From contig CP154954.1 in the NCBI GenBank assembly GCA_039621445.1, forward strand, positions 1,240,001-1,304,000: DNA of 64,000 bases. Reading direction: 5' to 3'. Origin of the DNA: Euglena gracilis (Eukaryota; Euglenida; Euglenophyceae; Euglenales). The notes beneath the pieces were generated by a model. That model did no database searches. It saw only the letters and a program-made list of their open reading frames with translations, and was not told where the DNA came from. The position numbers and the translations under genes are program-made. Shown piece after piece: positions 1 through 11,223 of this stretch. Each line of letters opens with the position of its first letter. The first letter of the stretch is position 1.

Positions 1-747
1 TTACTTTTTATTTTATGATTTTTGGTTTTTAGTCAGATGATATGATTAATATGTGCGATTCGTTTATTGATTTACTAGTGAAAATTATAAAATATTTTTA
101 ATAATTGTTAATCATTAGTTTAAATTATTGAATTTTAGGAAATTTTTATTTATTAAAATATGTTCAAATATTTAACTAAAATATACGGTTTTAAGTCCAA
201 GTTTTTTTTGATTTAATATTGTTTTTTTTTTGATGCAAGTTAAATTTTAGAATTTTATAAGATTGTTAAGGTAATATTATTTATTAGAATAGTTTTCAAT
301 TTATTATTAAATCTATCATGACATATTTGAAGGTAATTTTTTAATATCAGGAGTTTTTGTTTTAAAATAAATTTTTAAAGTTTTGAATTTTTAAACCTTG
401 ATAGAGTAACTATTTTTATAACTTGAAAAACTTTAAAAAAACGAAGCAATTATTTTTTAATTTTTGGGATAGTTTATAATAATTAATTCTTTTTTGAAAG
501 ATTTCAATGTAATGTTTTGTACTTTTTATATTTTCAATTTAGTAAATTTTACTTTTATTACAAGTATGTATAAAGTTAAATATTTTTACTTTTTACAATA
601 ATGGTTGTTCTTCTTATACTTGAGGAGCTGTATGATTGGCATATCATGTACAGTTTTGTATGAAAGGCTTTTAGTTCTATTCTTTCCAGATCTGGTTTAA
701 GGAAAGATTTTTGCTATCTTTTTTAGTCAGAAAAATCTATTCTTTCC
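1..747 (+). other. AT-rich plastid intron sequence upstream of psbD exon
   Basis: This stretch is very AT-rich and holds no recognisable exon before position 748. It contains a convincing group II domain V at 625-657. About 90 bases further on the psbD exon starts at 748. The motif TCTATTCTTTCC occurs twice (about 673-684 and 736-747), and a GGAAAGA...TCTTTCC stem lies between. This could mean two nested or adjacent introns (a twintron, known in euglenid plastids). That reading is inference. Confidence 0.6.
625..657 (+). other. Group II intron domain V
   Basis: The 5' strand GAGCTGTATGAT pairs with the 3' strand ATCAT-GT-ACAGTTT, leaving the conserved two-base bulge and a short loop. This matches the domain V consensus (GAGC...two-base bulge...GUUC-like end) that forms the catalytic core of group II introns. 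It lies upstream of the psbD exon at 748, as expected for the 3' part of an intron in the same strand. Confidence 0.75.
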
Positions 748-778
748 AAATAGTATGGGTCATTCTTTATTATTGCTT
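748..778 (+). CDS. psbD: psbD exon (photosystem II D2 protein, residues about 83-92)
   Basis: After a split codon base the exon reads N-S-M-G-H-S-L-L-L-L, matching the D2 segment before W93. The D2 protein is a reaction-centre core subunit of photosystem II in the thylakoid membrane. The 5' splice site of the next intron is GTGTG at 779. The frame continues without error into the exon at 1143. Exons for residues 1-82 are not visible upstream in this window. Confidence 0.85.
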
Positions 779-1142
779 GTGTGTCTTTACAATGTAATTT
801 TTTACTTATTATTTTTAGTTTTTTATGTAAAAATTTTTATTTCTTTTTTATATTTTTGTAGTTCTTATTTATTTGCATATAATATGATTTATTTTATAAA
901 AGTTAAGCATCTTTCATTTATTTTATTAATTTGATTCCTTTTAATAAAAATTTTTAAATTTCATATTTTTATTGTGCTGAAAATAATTATGAGAAAAAAT
1001 TTAACTTTTTCATGTTTTTTAAGATTTTTATGTTTTTATAATCGTTTTATAAAAAAGCTTTTTTATAATTTAAAAGCTTTATACAATTATTAGATTGTAA
1101 GTAAAGTTTGTAAACAAGTATATTAGTATTATTTAGTTTTAT
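779..1142 (+). other. psbD intron
   Basis: This 364-base AT-rich intron starts with GTGTG, the boundary typical of euglenid group II/III introns. No reading frame for a maturase is present, and I see no clear domain V. Confidence 0.7.
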
Positions 1143-1230
1143 TGGGGTCCTGAAGCACAGTGGGATTTTACTCGTTGGTTGCAAATAGGAGGACTATGGC
1201 CATTTATTGCTCTTCATGGTGCTTTTGGGT
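1143..1230 (+). CDS. psbD: psbD exon (D2 residues 93-121)
   Basis: The exon encodes 29 residues starting W-G-P-E-A-Q and ending A-L-H-G-A-F-G. It contains the histidine equivalent to D2 His117, which ligates an accessory chlorophyll. The last base (1230) is the first base of the next codon. The following intron begins GTGTG at 1231, and the codon is completed by TG at 1836. Confidence 0.93.
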
Positions 1231-1835
1231 GTGTGGTTCGTTTATTTTATATATTCTAATTATTAGTGGAATATGTTGTTTTTTATTTAATAAATTGTGT
1301 ATGAAAATTTTTATTGTTATGGTAATTTCATTTTTTACAAAAAAGTATTTTATTTTAATTTCTATCTTTCGTTTTGAATTGTAATTTTTTACATGCATTA
1401 TTTAAGTTAAAAATATATTTACTTTTATTAATCGAGAGCAGTTTCCTTATAGGTAGTATAAGTAATCAAGAATAGATTAACAAAATATTTTTTCCTTATC
1501 GTTAAGTGTTGGTTTGAATGTTTAAAAATTTTTTTGTGCGTTAAAAAAAATTTTTTTTAGTTTCGGCAAAAAAGTATGTTCTAAAAAATGTAAAAATTTA
1601 ATAAAAATAACGAAATAAATATAGATTAAGGATGCTTTAATTTATTGAATGCAGAATTAGTTTTGCTTTTTTAGAAGTGTTTATTCTTTATTTTTATTTG
1701 AAGCGCAATTATGAACCAGCTATGTAATTTCCTAATTCTCATTTTTTCAATATAATTGAGTAGTCGTATGGCATTAAAATGTCAAGTACGTTTTCGAATG
1801 AAGAATTTTTACTTTTGTAAAATATTTATTCTTTC
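1231..1835 (+). other. psbD intron with group II domain V
   Basis: The intron is 605 bases with a GTGTG 5' end. At about 1759-1794 a domain V-like hairpin is visible. CGTA pairs with TACG, an AG bulge follows, TGGCAT pairs with ATGTCA and the loop is TAAA. It lies about 40 bases before the 3' splice site, the normal distance for domains V and VI. Confidence 0.75.
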
Positions 1836-1907
1836 TGATAGGCTTTATGTTGCGTCAGTTTGAAATTGCAAAGGCTGTGCAAATTCGACCTTATAATGCT
1901 ATAGCTT
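1836..1907 (+). CDS. psbD: psbD exon (D2 residues 122-145)
   Basis: The exon begins with the last two bases of Leu122 and encodes I-G-F-M-L-R-Q-F-E followed by ...R-P-Y-N-A-I-A. It is a stretch of the D2 transmembrane/stromal region conserved in all oxygenic phototrophs. It ends with one base of the next Phe codon, followed by intron start GTGTG at 1908. Confidence 0.93.
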
Positions 1908-2558
1908 GTGTGATTTGTTGATTAAGATTAAAATTATTATTAATTAAATTACTTAAGAATAATTGAATCTTGCATATATTTTATGTAATTCTTTTTATTG
2001 CAAGAAGTGTAAATTTTTACGAAAATGATTATTTATGTATAATCAAATGTTGGTGTACTTATTTTTTATCATTTTTTTTTAAACTTTAGACATATGAATA
2101 TTCAAATGTTAAAAAAATAGAACTGCAAAATGTTATTTAGATACTATTGAGCAACTTAAAAAAAATTTTTAAAAGGTATTAAAATTTTTTATTAAGCTTT
2201 TAGTTAAATTTTTCTCCTTTAGTATAAAAACATATTTTCTAGGCTTTTCATTTTTTATAAAAGGAACAAATTAATTTATAATGATATTAGATAATATAAG
2301 TAGCATGGTTTAAAAAGTAAAAATTTGATTTTATTGGTCGATCTTATTTGTGCCGCTGTTTTATTAAAATATTTTTATTTTGTAAATTTTGGTTTGTATT
2401 AATTAAATATTAATTTTCTATTGTTTTAGAATATAAATTACGTTTAGAAATCCAAATTTATTTTTTATAATTCATTATTTTAACAGAGTAGCCATATATC
2501 AAAAAATAGTTAATTATGGCTTCGTAAAAGTGTCTTTTTATACAATGTCGACTTTGAC
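1908..2558 (+). other. psbD intron
   Basis: This 651-base AT-rich intron starts GTGTG. A possible domain V stem (AGCCATA with TATGGCT, about 2485-2525) lies about 35 bases before the 3' end. No maturase frame is seen. Confidence 0.65.
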
Positions 2559-2599
2559 TTTCTGCTCCTATCTCTGTTTTCGTTTCTGTATTCTTAATT
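2559..2599 (+). CDS. psbD: psbD exon (D2 residues about 146-159)
   Basis: This 41-base exon encodes F(split)-S-A-P-I-S-V-F-V-S-V-F-L-I, matching the D2 helix just before Tyr160. Phase continuity with the exons on both sides is perfect (TT completes the Phe codon). The intron after it starts GTGCG at 2600. Such tiny exons are normal in euglenid plastids. Confidence 0.9.
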
Positions 2600-3785
<1,186 letters not shown>

Positions 3786-6700
3786 CTAAAGAAAGAAAAA
3801 AACAAAGAAAGAGAGACATTGAAAGGAACAAGAAAAAAAAAAGAAAAAGAAAGAGAAAAAAAAAGAATTGTTGGCAAAAGAAAGGGGCGAAGAGTAAAGA
3901 AAGAGAGCAAAAGGAAAAAGAGGAGGCGGATAAGAAAATCATGAAATTTAAAAAGATTAAAAAAGATTAGGTCTTATTTTTTAATGAATGCAATACATTA
4001 GAAATAAGAAAATTTAATGGAGATAAAAAAAATAATAATTAAGAATAAGTTTTTACATTATGAAAATAAATCAAAGAGAAAAACAGGAAAAAAGAAAAGA
4101 AATAGATGTAAAAATTTTTAGAAGAAAAACAGTTTAAAAAGAGAAAAGACAAGAAGAATAAAAAAGGAAAGAGTTAAAAGGATTGTTTTTAAAGGATAGA
4201 AGAAAAAAAAAAGAAAAGAAAGATGAGTAAGAAAAGAAAGAAAGAAGAAGAAAAAAAGAAAAGAGAAAGAAAAAGAAAAAAGAGTACGAAAGAGAAAAGG
4301 AAAAAAAAGAAGGGTTGTTAAAAAGGTGTAAAAGAGAAAGAGGAGGGAAAAAAAAAAGAAAGAAGAAAAAAAAAGAAAAAAAAAGATTTGATAAAAAAGG
4401 CAAAGAGAAGAAAGGAAACGACGGGGATAAAAAGAGAAAAGGAGAAAGTTAAAAGTGAAGAAGAAAAAAAAGAAGAAAGAGAAGGAAGCGAACAAAAAGA
4501 GAAAAAAAAAAAGAGGTGGAAAGAGGAAAGAAGGAAAATAAAAAGGAAAGAAGGAAAGAAAAGAGGGGAAAAAAAAGAGAAAAAAGGAGACAGAAAAAAA
4601 AAAAAAAAGGAACAGAAGAGAAAAAGAAAGGAGCGAGTTAAAAAAGGATAAAAATAAAGAAAAATAAAAAAGAAAACGAGTAAAAAAGCGAAAAAAGAAA
4701 AAAAAAACAAAAAAAAAGAAAGAAAGAAAAAAGAGTAAAAAGAAAAAAAGGGAAAGAAAAAAAAAAAAAAAAGAAGGGAAAAAAAGAGAAAAAAAAAGAA
4801 AAGAAAAGGAAAAAAAAGAAAAAAAAAAAATGACAAACAAAAAAAAAAAAAAGGAGGAGGAAAAAGTAAAGGGAAGAAAAGGAAAAGAAGGAAAAAAGAG
4901 GAAAAGAAGAAGGGAAAAAAAGAAAAAAAAAAAGAAAAAAAAGGGAGAAAAAAAAAAGAAAAAAGGAAATTGAAAACAAAGAACAAAAGGGAAGGAGTTT
5001 TTAAGTAGACAAGAAGAGAAAGAAAGGAAGAAAAAGATTTAAGAGGAAGAAAAAAATAAAAGAGGAGAAAAGAGAAAAACAAGAGAGAAAGGTAGAAAAA
5101 GAAAAAGAAGGAGAAGAAAAGAGGAAGAACGGGAAAAAAAGGAAAAAGGGTTGAAAAAATAGAAGGAGGGGACAAAAGAAGAGAAAAGGGAAGAAAGAAG
5201 AAGGAAGAGGAGAGTTGAAAAGAAGAAAAAAAGAGAGTAAAAAAAAGAGAAAAAGGAAGAAGGAAATAGAAAAAAGAGAGGATAATTTTATTTAAAGGAG
5301 GAGGAAAAGAGGAGAGAAGAAAGAAAAAAAAAAGAGAGAAAAAAGGAAGGAGAGGAAACAAAAGAGGGGAAACAGGGGGAAAAAAAAAGAAAGAAAAAGG
5401 GGCGGAAGAGGAAAAGAAAGAAAAGAGAAGAGAAAAAAAAAAGAAAAGAGAAGAGAAAAGGGGGAAAAAGAGGGAGAAAGAGAGAGGGGAAAGGGGAGAG
5501 AGGAACGAGAAAACGAGGGGGAAAGAAGGAGAAAAAAGGAAGAGGGGAAAGAAAGAGGGAAAAAAAGAAAAAGGGAAGAAGAGAGAAAGAAGGAAAAGAG
5601 AAAGGGGGGGGGAGAGAAAAAAGAAGAAAAAAAAAAAGAGGGAGGGGAAAAAAGAAAGAGAAAAGAGGAAAGAAGGAGGGAAGAAAAAAAGAGGAAGGGA
5701 AAAGAGGGGAGGAAGAGAAAAGAAGGAAGAAAGGGAGGGGGGAGAAGAAAAAGAAAAGAGGGAGGAGGAAGGAGAGAAGAGGGAAAAAGGAAAGAAGAAA
5801 AGGGAAAGGGAGAAAAGAGAAAAAAGGGAAAGAGAAGAGAAAGGAAAGAAAAGAGGAGAAAGGGGAAAAAAGGGAGAGGGAAGAAAAAAGGAGGAAGAAA
5901 GGGGGAAAAGAAAGAAGGGGAGAGAAAAGAAAAGGGAAGAGGAAGAAGGAAAAGAGAAGGGAGGGGGGAGGAAGAAAAAGGGAAAAAGAAGGGAGGGGAG
6001 AAAGGAGGGAAAAAGAGAGGAGAAAGGAAGGGGAGAGGGGAGAAAAAGGAGGAAAGGAAAAAGAAAGAAAAGAAGGAAAAAAAAAAAAAAAGAGAAAAAA
6101 GGAGAGGAAGGGGGAGGGGAAAAGAAAGAAGAGAAAAGAAAAGGAGAAAAATAAGAGGAAGAAGAGAAAGAGGAAAAGGAAAAAAAAGACAGAAAAAGGG
6201 GAGGGAAAGAGAAAGAAGAGGAGAGAAAGAAAGAGAGGAAAGAAAGAAAAAGAAGAGGAGGAGGAAGAAAAAAAGTAACGAGAGAGGAAGGAAGAGAGGG
6301 AAAAAAAGAAGAGAAAAAGAAGAGGAGAAAAAAGACGAGGAAGGGTGAGGAAAGGAGAAGAAAAAAAGAAAAAAGGGAGAAAAAAAGAGAAAAAAGGAGA
6401 AAAAAAGAAAGTAAGAAAAAGAGAGAGAAAAAAGAGAAAGAGAAAAGGGGGGAAGAAGGAAGGAAAAGAGAGAGGGGAAAGAAGAAAAGGAAGGAGGGGA
6501 GAGGGGGAAAAAGAGGGAAGAAGAAAAAGAGGGGGGAGAGGAAAAAGAAAGGAGGAGAAAGGAAAGAAGAAGAAGGGGAAAAAGAGAAAAGAAAAAGAAG
6601 GAAAGAAGAAAGGAAGGGGGGGGAAAAGGGAAAAGGGAGGAGGAAGAACAGAAAGAGGAGAAAAAAGAAAAAGAGGGAAAGAAGAGAAAGAAAAAAAAAG

Positions 6701-7829
6701 AGAAGGAAAGAGGAGGAAGGGGGGAGGAAAGAAGAAAGCAGAAGGAAGGGGGAAAGAGGAAAGGGAGAGAAGAAAAGGAAAAGGAAGGAGAAGAGAGGAA
6801 GCGGAGGAAGAAAGAAAAGGGAGAGAAAAGAAGAAAAAAAAGAGAGAAGAAGGGAGGAGGGGGAAAAAAGAGGAAAGAGGGAAAAAAAAAAAAAAAGGAA
6901 AGAAGGAAAAGAGAAAAAAGAGAAAGAAAGGAAGAAAGGGAAGGAAAAAGGAAAGGAGAAGGGGTAAAGAGAAGAGAAGAAAGGAAGAGAAGGAAAGAAG
7001 GGAAAAAAAGGAAAGAAGAGGGAAAGAAAAAGGGGAAAAAAGAGAGAAAAAGAAAAGAAGGGAAGAGGGAAAAAAGAGGGGAGGGGAGAGAGAGGAAAGA
7101 GAAAAGGGAAAAGGAGGAAAGAGAAAAAGGAAAAAGAGAAAAGAGAGAAAGAAGAGGAAAAAAGGGGAGGAGGAGAAAGAAAGGAAAAGAAGAAGAAAAG
7201 AAAGAGAGGAAAGGAGAAAAAAAGAAAGGGAAGAGAAAAAGGAAAAGAGGGAGAAAAGGAAAGAAGAAGAGAAGGAAAAGAAGAGAAAGAGAGAAAAGAG
7301 AAAGAAACAGAAAAGAAAGAGAGAGAGAAAGGAGAGTGAGGAAAGAGAGAAGAAGAAAGAGAAGGAGAAAAGAAAAAAAAAAAAGAAAAGAGGAGGGGAA
7401 AAGAGGAAAAGAGAGAGAAAAGAAGAAAGAGAGGAAAAGGAAAAAGAAGAAAAGAAGAAGAGGGGGAAGAAAGAGGGAGAGAGGAGGAGGGGGAGGAGAG
7501 AAGAAAAGAAAAGGGAAAGGAAAGAGAAGAAAAGAAGAAAGTGGAGAGGAGAGGAAAGGGGAGAGAAAAGAAATAAAAGAAAGAGAGGGGGGAAAAGAAG
7601 AAAAGAAGGGGGAAAGAGGAAAGAGGAGAAAGAGCAAAAGAGAAGAGGAAATAGAGGGGAGAAGGAAGAAAGAAAGAAAAGGAGAGAAAGGAGGGAGGGA
7701 GAGAGAAGATAGAAGAGGAGAAGAAGAAGAGAGAAAAGGAAAAAGGAGAGAAAAGAAAAGAAGAGGAAAAAGGAGGAAAAGAAAAAAGAAGAGCGGGAAA
7801 AAAAGAGAGAAAGGACGAGTAGAAGAAGA
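3786..7829. repeat. 4-kb polypurine (GA-rich) tract
   Basis: The + strand is almost only A and G for about 4 kb. The left half is A-dominated and the right half reaches near-equal A and G. A small island at about 3930-4080 has mixed AT sequence. Any long reading frame here (Phe/Ser/Leu/Pro on one strand, Lys/Arg/Glu on the other) is a composition artefact, not a gene. It could be a real low-complexity satellite or a low-quality bridge between plastid and nuclear sequence. Confidence 0.9.
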
Positions 7830-7974
7830 GACGTTCGAGGTTTGTTGGCAAAGATTTGGAATCCCAGTTGTTGTTGTTTTGACAGTGGTGGGGGTGGGAT
7901 TCAAAACATGCTTTCTTTTTTTGACCCCAGCACATATCCTGCATTGCTATATCCACTACCTTGCCCCACGCTGG

Positions 7975-8613
7975 CAGGGCAGAACGGGAATCGGCCAAAC
8001 AGCCAGGGTGGTGGGTGGGGTGCCCCCTGCGTGGTGGGTGGGGGGAGTCGACCACCCCCCCCACCACCTCTTCCCGTTGTTCTGGGGGCACCAATTTTCG
8101 GACCCGAAGAAAATTTCCCAGCGGCCTCGCCTTCGGCGCCGGGTGTTTTTTTGACCCATTTTGGGGCCCATACAGGGGGTCCCCCCCCCCAAAATCCCCA
8201 AAACCCCGTTTTTTCACACTTTTTCTCAAAATTTTCTTTGATTTTCTTTGATTTTCTCTTTTGATTTTGAGAGGTTTTTGAAGCAATAATTCTGTTTAAA
8301 ATCCAAAAAAAATTCAAAGAGAAAAAACGTTAGTAAATTTTGGTTGTGCCAGGATTTTTTTTGACCTTCGCTTTTTTCACCCCCCTCCTAAAAACTGCCA
8401 GTTTTTAACCCTGAGATCCTTGAGACTTTTTGTGAAAAAAATGTGGTTTTCCATAAAAAAAAAATGAACCCATGCATTTGGGTTCATTTTTCCAAAAGTT
8501 TTTCAAAAAAATTTCCCGGGCAAATCCCCCATTTACCCAAAATTGGTGAAAATGCTGTAGTGGGTGGGGGGGGGTCGACCCACCCCCCCACCAGGCCTTC
8601 CCGTTCTGCCCTG
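7975..8613. mobile_element. MITE with CAGGGCAGAACGGGAA terminal inverted repeats (hAT-like)
   Basis: The left end (7975) reads CAGGGCAGAACGGGAA, and the right end (to 8613) is its reverse complement after a G-rich spacer. The element is 639 bp and has no coding capacity. A CAGGG terminus is typical of hAT elements. The flanking 8-mers (CACGCTGG and TCCGCAGG) match at only 5 of 8 positions, so the target duplication is weak. A related right half lies at 45,340-45,793, and end fragments lie at 14,480-14,700. Confidence 0.6.
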
Positions 8614-8620
8614 TCCGCAG

Positions 8621-8728
8621 GAGTTCCTTGTTCTTTGCCTGCCAGGGGATGTGTACGTGCGGGGGCCGGAGGAGTCAGAGGAGTATTTCAGCCTCTGCCA
8701 CCACCTCGTCTCCCGGGGACTGGCCCGA
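8621..8728 (+). CDS. Candidate exon of split gene
   Basis: The acceptor is CTGTCCGCAG at 8611-8620, right beside the MITE end. The frame reads E-F-L-V-L-C-L-P-G-D-V-Y-V-R-G and then ...H-L-V-S-R-G-L-A-R-V. The L-V-x-x-G-L-A-x-V pattern is seen in staphylococcal-nuclease folds of Tudor-SN proteins; this is a weak hint only. Possible donors are GT at 8729 or 8732. Coding-like sequence continues in another frame to about 8787, so an indel is possible. Confidence 0.45.
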
Positions 8729-8807
8729 GTGGTCGGCCGGCACCCTTGACGGAGTTTGGCAGAAGGAGACACAGGACTTCATACAGGCAAGTGCACGCAA
8801 GCGCGCG

Positions 8808-8896
8808 CGCACACCCACACCCACACATGCACACACACACACACACACACACACATGCACACACACACACATAAACACACGCACATGCACCCACAC
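8808..8896. repeat. (CA)n microsatellite
   Basis: An imperfect CA/CACG/CACATG dinucleotide run follows the first candidate exon directly. Confidence 0.9.
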
Positions 8897-9264
8897 TCTA
8901 ATTCGTGGTTACACATGGTTACACCCTCACAACGTACCGCCACCCCCCCCCTTGTCTGTGCACCACCCTTTGTGTAAGCACCACCCACCCGGTTACCGGC
9001 CTCCCACAGCCTCTACATTTTTCAGCAGTAACGTCAGAACCATTTGGACCTCAGAGTCGCCCACGAGACTGAGTCCCACCGATGTCCTCTCAGGGAGGGA
9101 GGCTGCAGGCACCTTCAGGATGGAGGTGGATGGGTGGGTGCCGACCCTCCCTACCCCCCCCTCACCAGTGCAAACCAAAATCGGATGCAAGCAATACACT
9201 TGGGAACCCCCACGCTCAAAACACGCAAAGCACAGTCGCGTGGCCGGCAAACCCCGGGCCCCAG

Positions 9265-9364
9265 CCTGGAGCAGCTGGCCGCCGCGGAGGAGGCGGCGGA
9301 GCGGGAGGGGCGGGGCTACTGGCAGGCCGTGAAGGCGGTGCCCGTTGCCCGGCTGAAGGGCAAG
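9265..9364 (+). CDS. Candidate exon of split gene
   Basis: The acceptor is CCCCAG at 9264 and the donor is AAG|GTGTGG at 9365. The frame encodes L-E-Q-L-A-A-A-E-E-A-A-E-R-E-G-R-G-Y-W and ends L-K-G-K. An A-A-E-E-A-A...G-x-W helix is found at the end of SN domains in Tudor-SN proteins, which is suggestive but not diagnostic. GC content is far above the flanking intron. Confidence 0.5.
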
Positions 9365-9504
9365 GTGTGGCGGCGGAGGCCGGGGGGCGGGGATCCGGGG
9401 GGCGGGATGGCGGGTATTTTGTGCGCGACAGGTCAGGCAGAGGAAAGCTTTGAAGCCCAGGTTGTTTTTTGATAACAGGTTTTTTTTCTATGACAAATGG
9501 ATAT

Positions 9505-9706
9505 GGGCACGCGCGCACACACACGCACACGCGCGCGCACACACACACATGCACGCACGCATGCACGCACGCACGCACAGACGCACACAATGCAGACAAC
9601 ACACACACACACATGCACGCACGCATGCACGCACGCACGCACGCACGCACGCACAAGACACACACGATGCAGACAACACGCACACACACACCTACACACA
9701 CACGGC
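9505..9706. repeat. CA/CG alternating microsatellite
   Basis: About 200 bases of CACACA, CACGCACG and CATGCACG, with two similar blocks separated by ...GATGCAGACAACACAC. Alternating purine-pyrimidine composition throughout. Confidence 0.9.
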
Positions 9707-9967
9707 GCCCACAGGTTACGTCAGTCTTCTCCGGGTTCACTTTCCGGGTGGAAGTGGAGAGCGTCGTCAATCAGAGCGAAGCAGAGAGGGGGATGCCCTT
9801 GGCAACGGTTCTTGGCTCAGATTGTCATCCCTGTAAGCAGCTTTCGAGAGTAAGTTCGGATTTTTGGAAGTCCAATGTGCAGAAGCGGTTATGCCACCCT
9901 GATTTCGAATTTTTCCACAGAAAAAGAAAAGAAGACCGTGGTTTATCCTACTGGCCCACCCACCCTC

Positions 9968-10135
9968 CCACACACACACACACACACACGCACACACGCA
10001 CACACACACACGCACACGCACACGCACACACACGCACACACGCACACGCACACGCACACACACACGCACGCGCGCACACACACGCACACACACACGCACG
10101 CGCGCACACGCACACACACACACGCGCGCACACGC

Positions 10136-10216
<81 letters not shown>

Positions 10217-10232
10217 CACAGCACACACACAG
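9968..10232. repeat. CA/CG alternating microsatellite
   Basis: A 265-base run of CA dinucleotides with interspersed CGCA and CGCGCA. It separates a non-coding stretch from the candidate exon at 10,282. His/Thr reading frames across it are artefacts. Confidence 0.95.
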
Positions 10233-10281
10233 TCCCACACTGACCCCGAAGTCCTGACCAGCGTCCCTCTTGGGCCGCCAG

Positions 10282-10374
10282 CCTGGGTGAGGGATCGGCT
10301 CGACCACCACCGCCGAGCCATCCGCCTGCACCTCGCGGAGGTGCTCGCGCCGCAGCTGAACCAGGCCTTGGGAA
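10282..10374 (+). CDS. Candidate exon of split gene
   Basis: The acceptor is GGGCCGCCAG at 10281. The frame [14 protein letters not shown] continues [13 protein letters not shown]. It is GC-rich and helix-forming. No clear GT donor is visible, and its phase does not match the exon at 9265, so an exon may be missing between them. Confidence 0.4.
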
Positions 10375-10420
10375 TCTCTTCAAACTGCAATTTCAGCGTC
10401 TCACATCAGTGGAGAATGCA

Positions 10421-10469
10421 GTCATGGCAGAGGCAATCCTGGCAAAGCCAGGATTGCCTCTGCCATGAC
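10421..10469. repeat. Perfect 23-bp inverted repeat with 3-base loop
   Basis: Positions 10421-10443 and 10447-10469 are exact reverse complements separated by AAA. The arm starts GTCATGGCAGAGG and ends ATCCTGGC. As RNA this gives a perfect 23-bp hairpin; as DNA it gives a cruciform. It is not part of the neighbouring MITE. Confidence 0.95.
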
Positions 10470-10499
10470 GAACTCCTGCGTCTTTTTGGGAATGTGGTG

Positions 10500-10914
10500 C
10501 CCCCCCCCCCTAGTCGTACGACCACCCCTCATTTATGACCACCCCCCGGTCACAGGTTGCAGGTCATGGGGGTGTTATGACCACCCCCCCCCGGTCACAG
10601 GTTGCAGGTTGCGAAAAATTTAACCCCCAAAAATAAGTCCCCCCCCCTCTGGCCGGTCCGAGCAAAAATCCATGAAATGGACCCCCCCAAAATAAGGTCC
10701 CCTCTGCCGGCGCGAAGCGCCGGATTTTTGAAAAATGGGACATTTTGGGGGGGGTAAATCTGCCATTTTGGGACAGTTTTCACACACTTCTACGACCGCC
10801 CCCTCATCTATGACCACCCCCCGGTCACAGGTTGCAGGTTATGGGGGTGTTATGACCACCCCCCCCCCGGTCACAGGTTGCAGGAACCCGGTCATACGAC
10901 TAGGGGGGGGGGGG
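10500..10914. mobile_element. MITE with C-run/TAGTCGTACGACC terminal inverted repeats
   Basis: The left end is a C run followed by TAGTCGTACGACC. The right end is GGTCATACGACTA followed by a G run, giving 22 of 23 matching positions. Inside are four copies of GGTCACAGGTTGCAGG (two near each end, same orientation) and a GCCGGCGCGAAGCGCCGG hairpin. No coding capacity and no clear target duplication. Confidence 0.65.
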
Positions 10915-11125
10915 TAGAGAAAAGGTGGGAGGGTGTCGGGGACGTGCATTGCTGTACGCTCTTGCATCAGTGGTCCCGTTGTTTTTCTGTTTTCTTTGTG
11001 GCCAATGGAAGGGGTATGATGCAAGAAATCCGGAAAAAAATTCGGCATTTTTGAGGGTCCCGCCCCCCCCCAGTTTGTCCGGACTGACAGGAGGTGGGGT
11101 CGAAGTAGGGTGGGAGTCCCCTGAG

Positions 11126-11223
11126 GCTTCCACACACCAAATTCTATCACGAAGCCAGAAATGAGGCGATGGAGTTCCTGTTCAATAAAACCGTGGAGGT
11201 CCACATCATCGCGTATTACGCCG
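11126..11223 (+). CDS. Candidate exon of split gene
   Basis: The acceptor AG is at 11125 and the donor is G|GTGTGT at 11224. The frame encodes F-Y-H-E-A-R-N-E-A-M-E-F-L-F-N-K and then T-V-E-V-H-I-I-A-Y-Y-A. An E-A-x-x-F-L...K-x-V-E-V-x-I pattern also occurs in nuclease-fold SN domains. It ends in phase 1, which the exon at 13,247 completes correctly. Confidence 0.5.

Noticed and set aside
1160-1384. 74-residue open frame running through the psbD exon into the intron
   Set aside because: Only the first part (to 1230) is D2 sequence; the rest is intron read-through after GTGTG.
4318-8286. A 1,322-residue open frame on the - strand (and several large ones on the + strand) in the purine tract
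   Set aside because: Made only of Phe/Ser/Leu/Pro or Lys/Arg/Glu because the DNA is purine/pyrimidine only; stops cannot occur easily. No domain, no codon structure.
9469-10390. Open frames rich in His-Thr, Cys-Val or Ala-Arg across CA repeats
   Set aside because: They are translations of (CA)n/(CG)n; all frames are open for the same reason.
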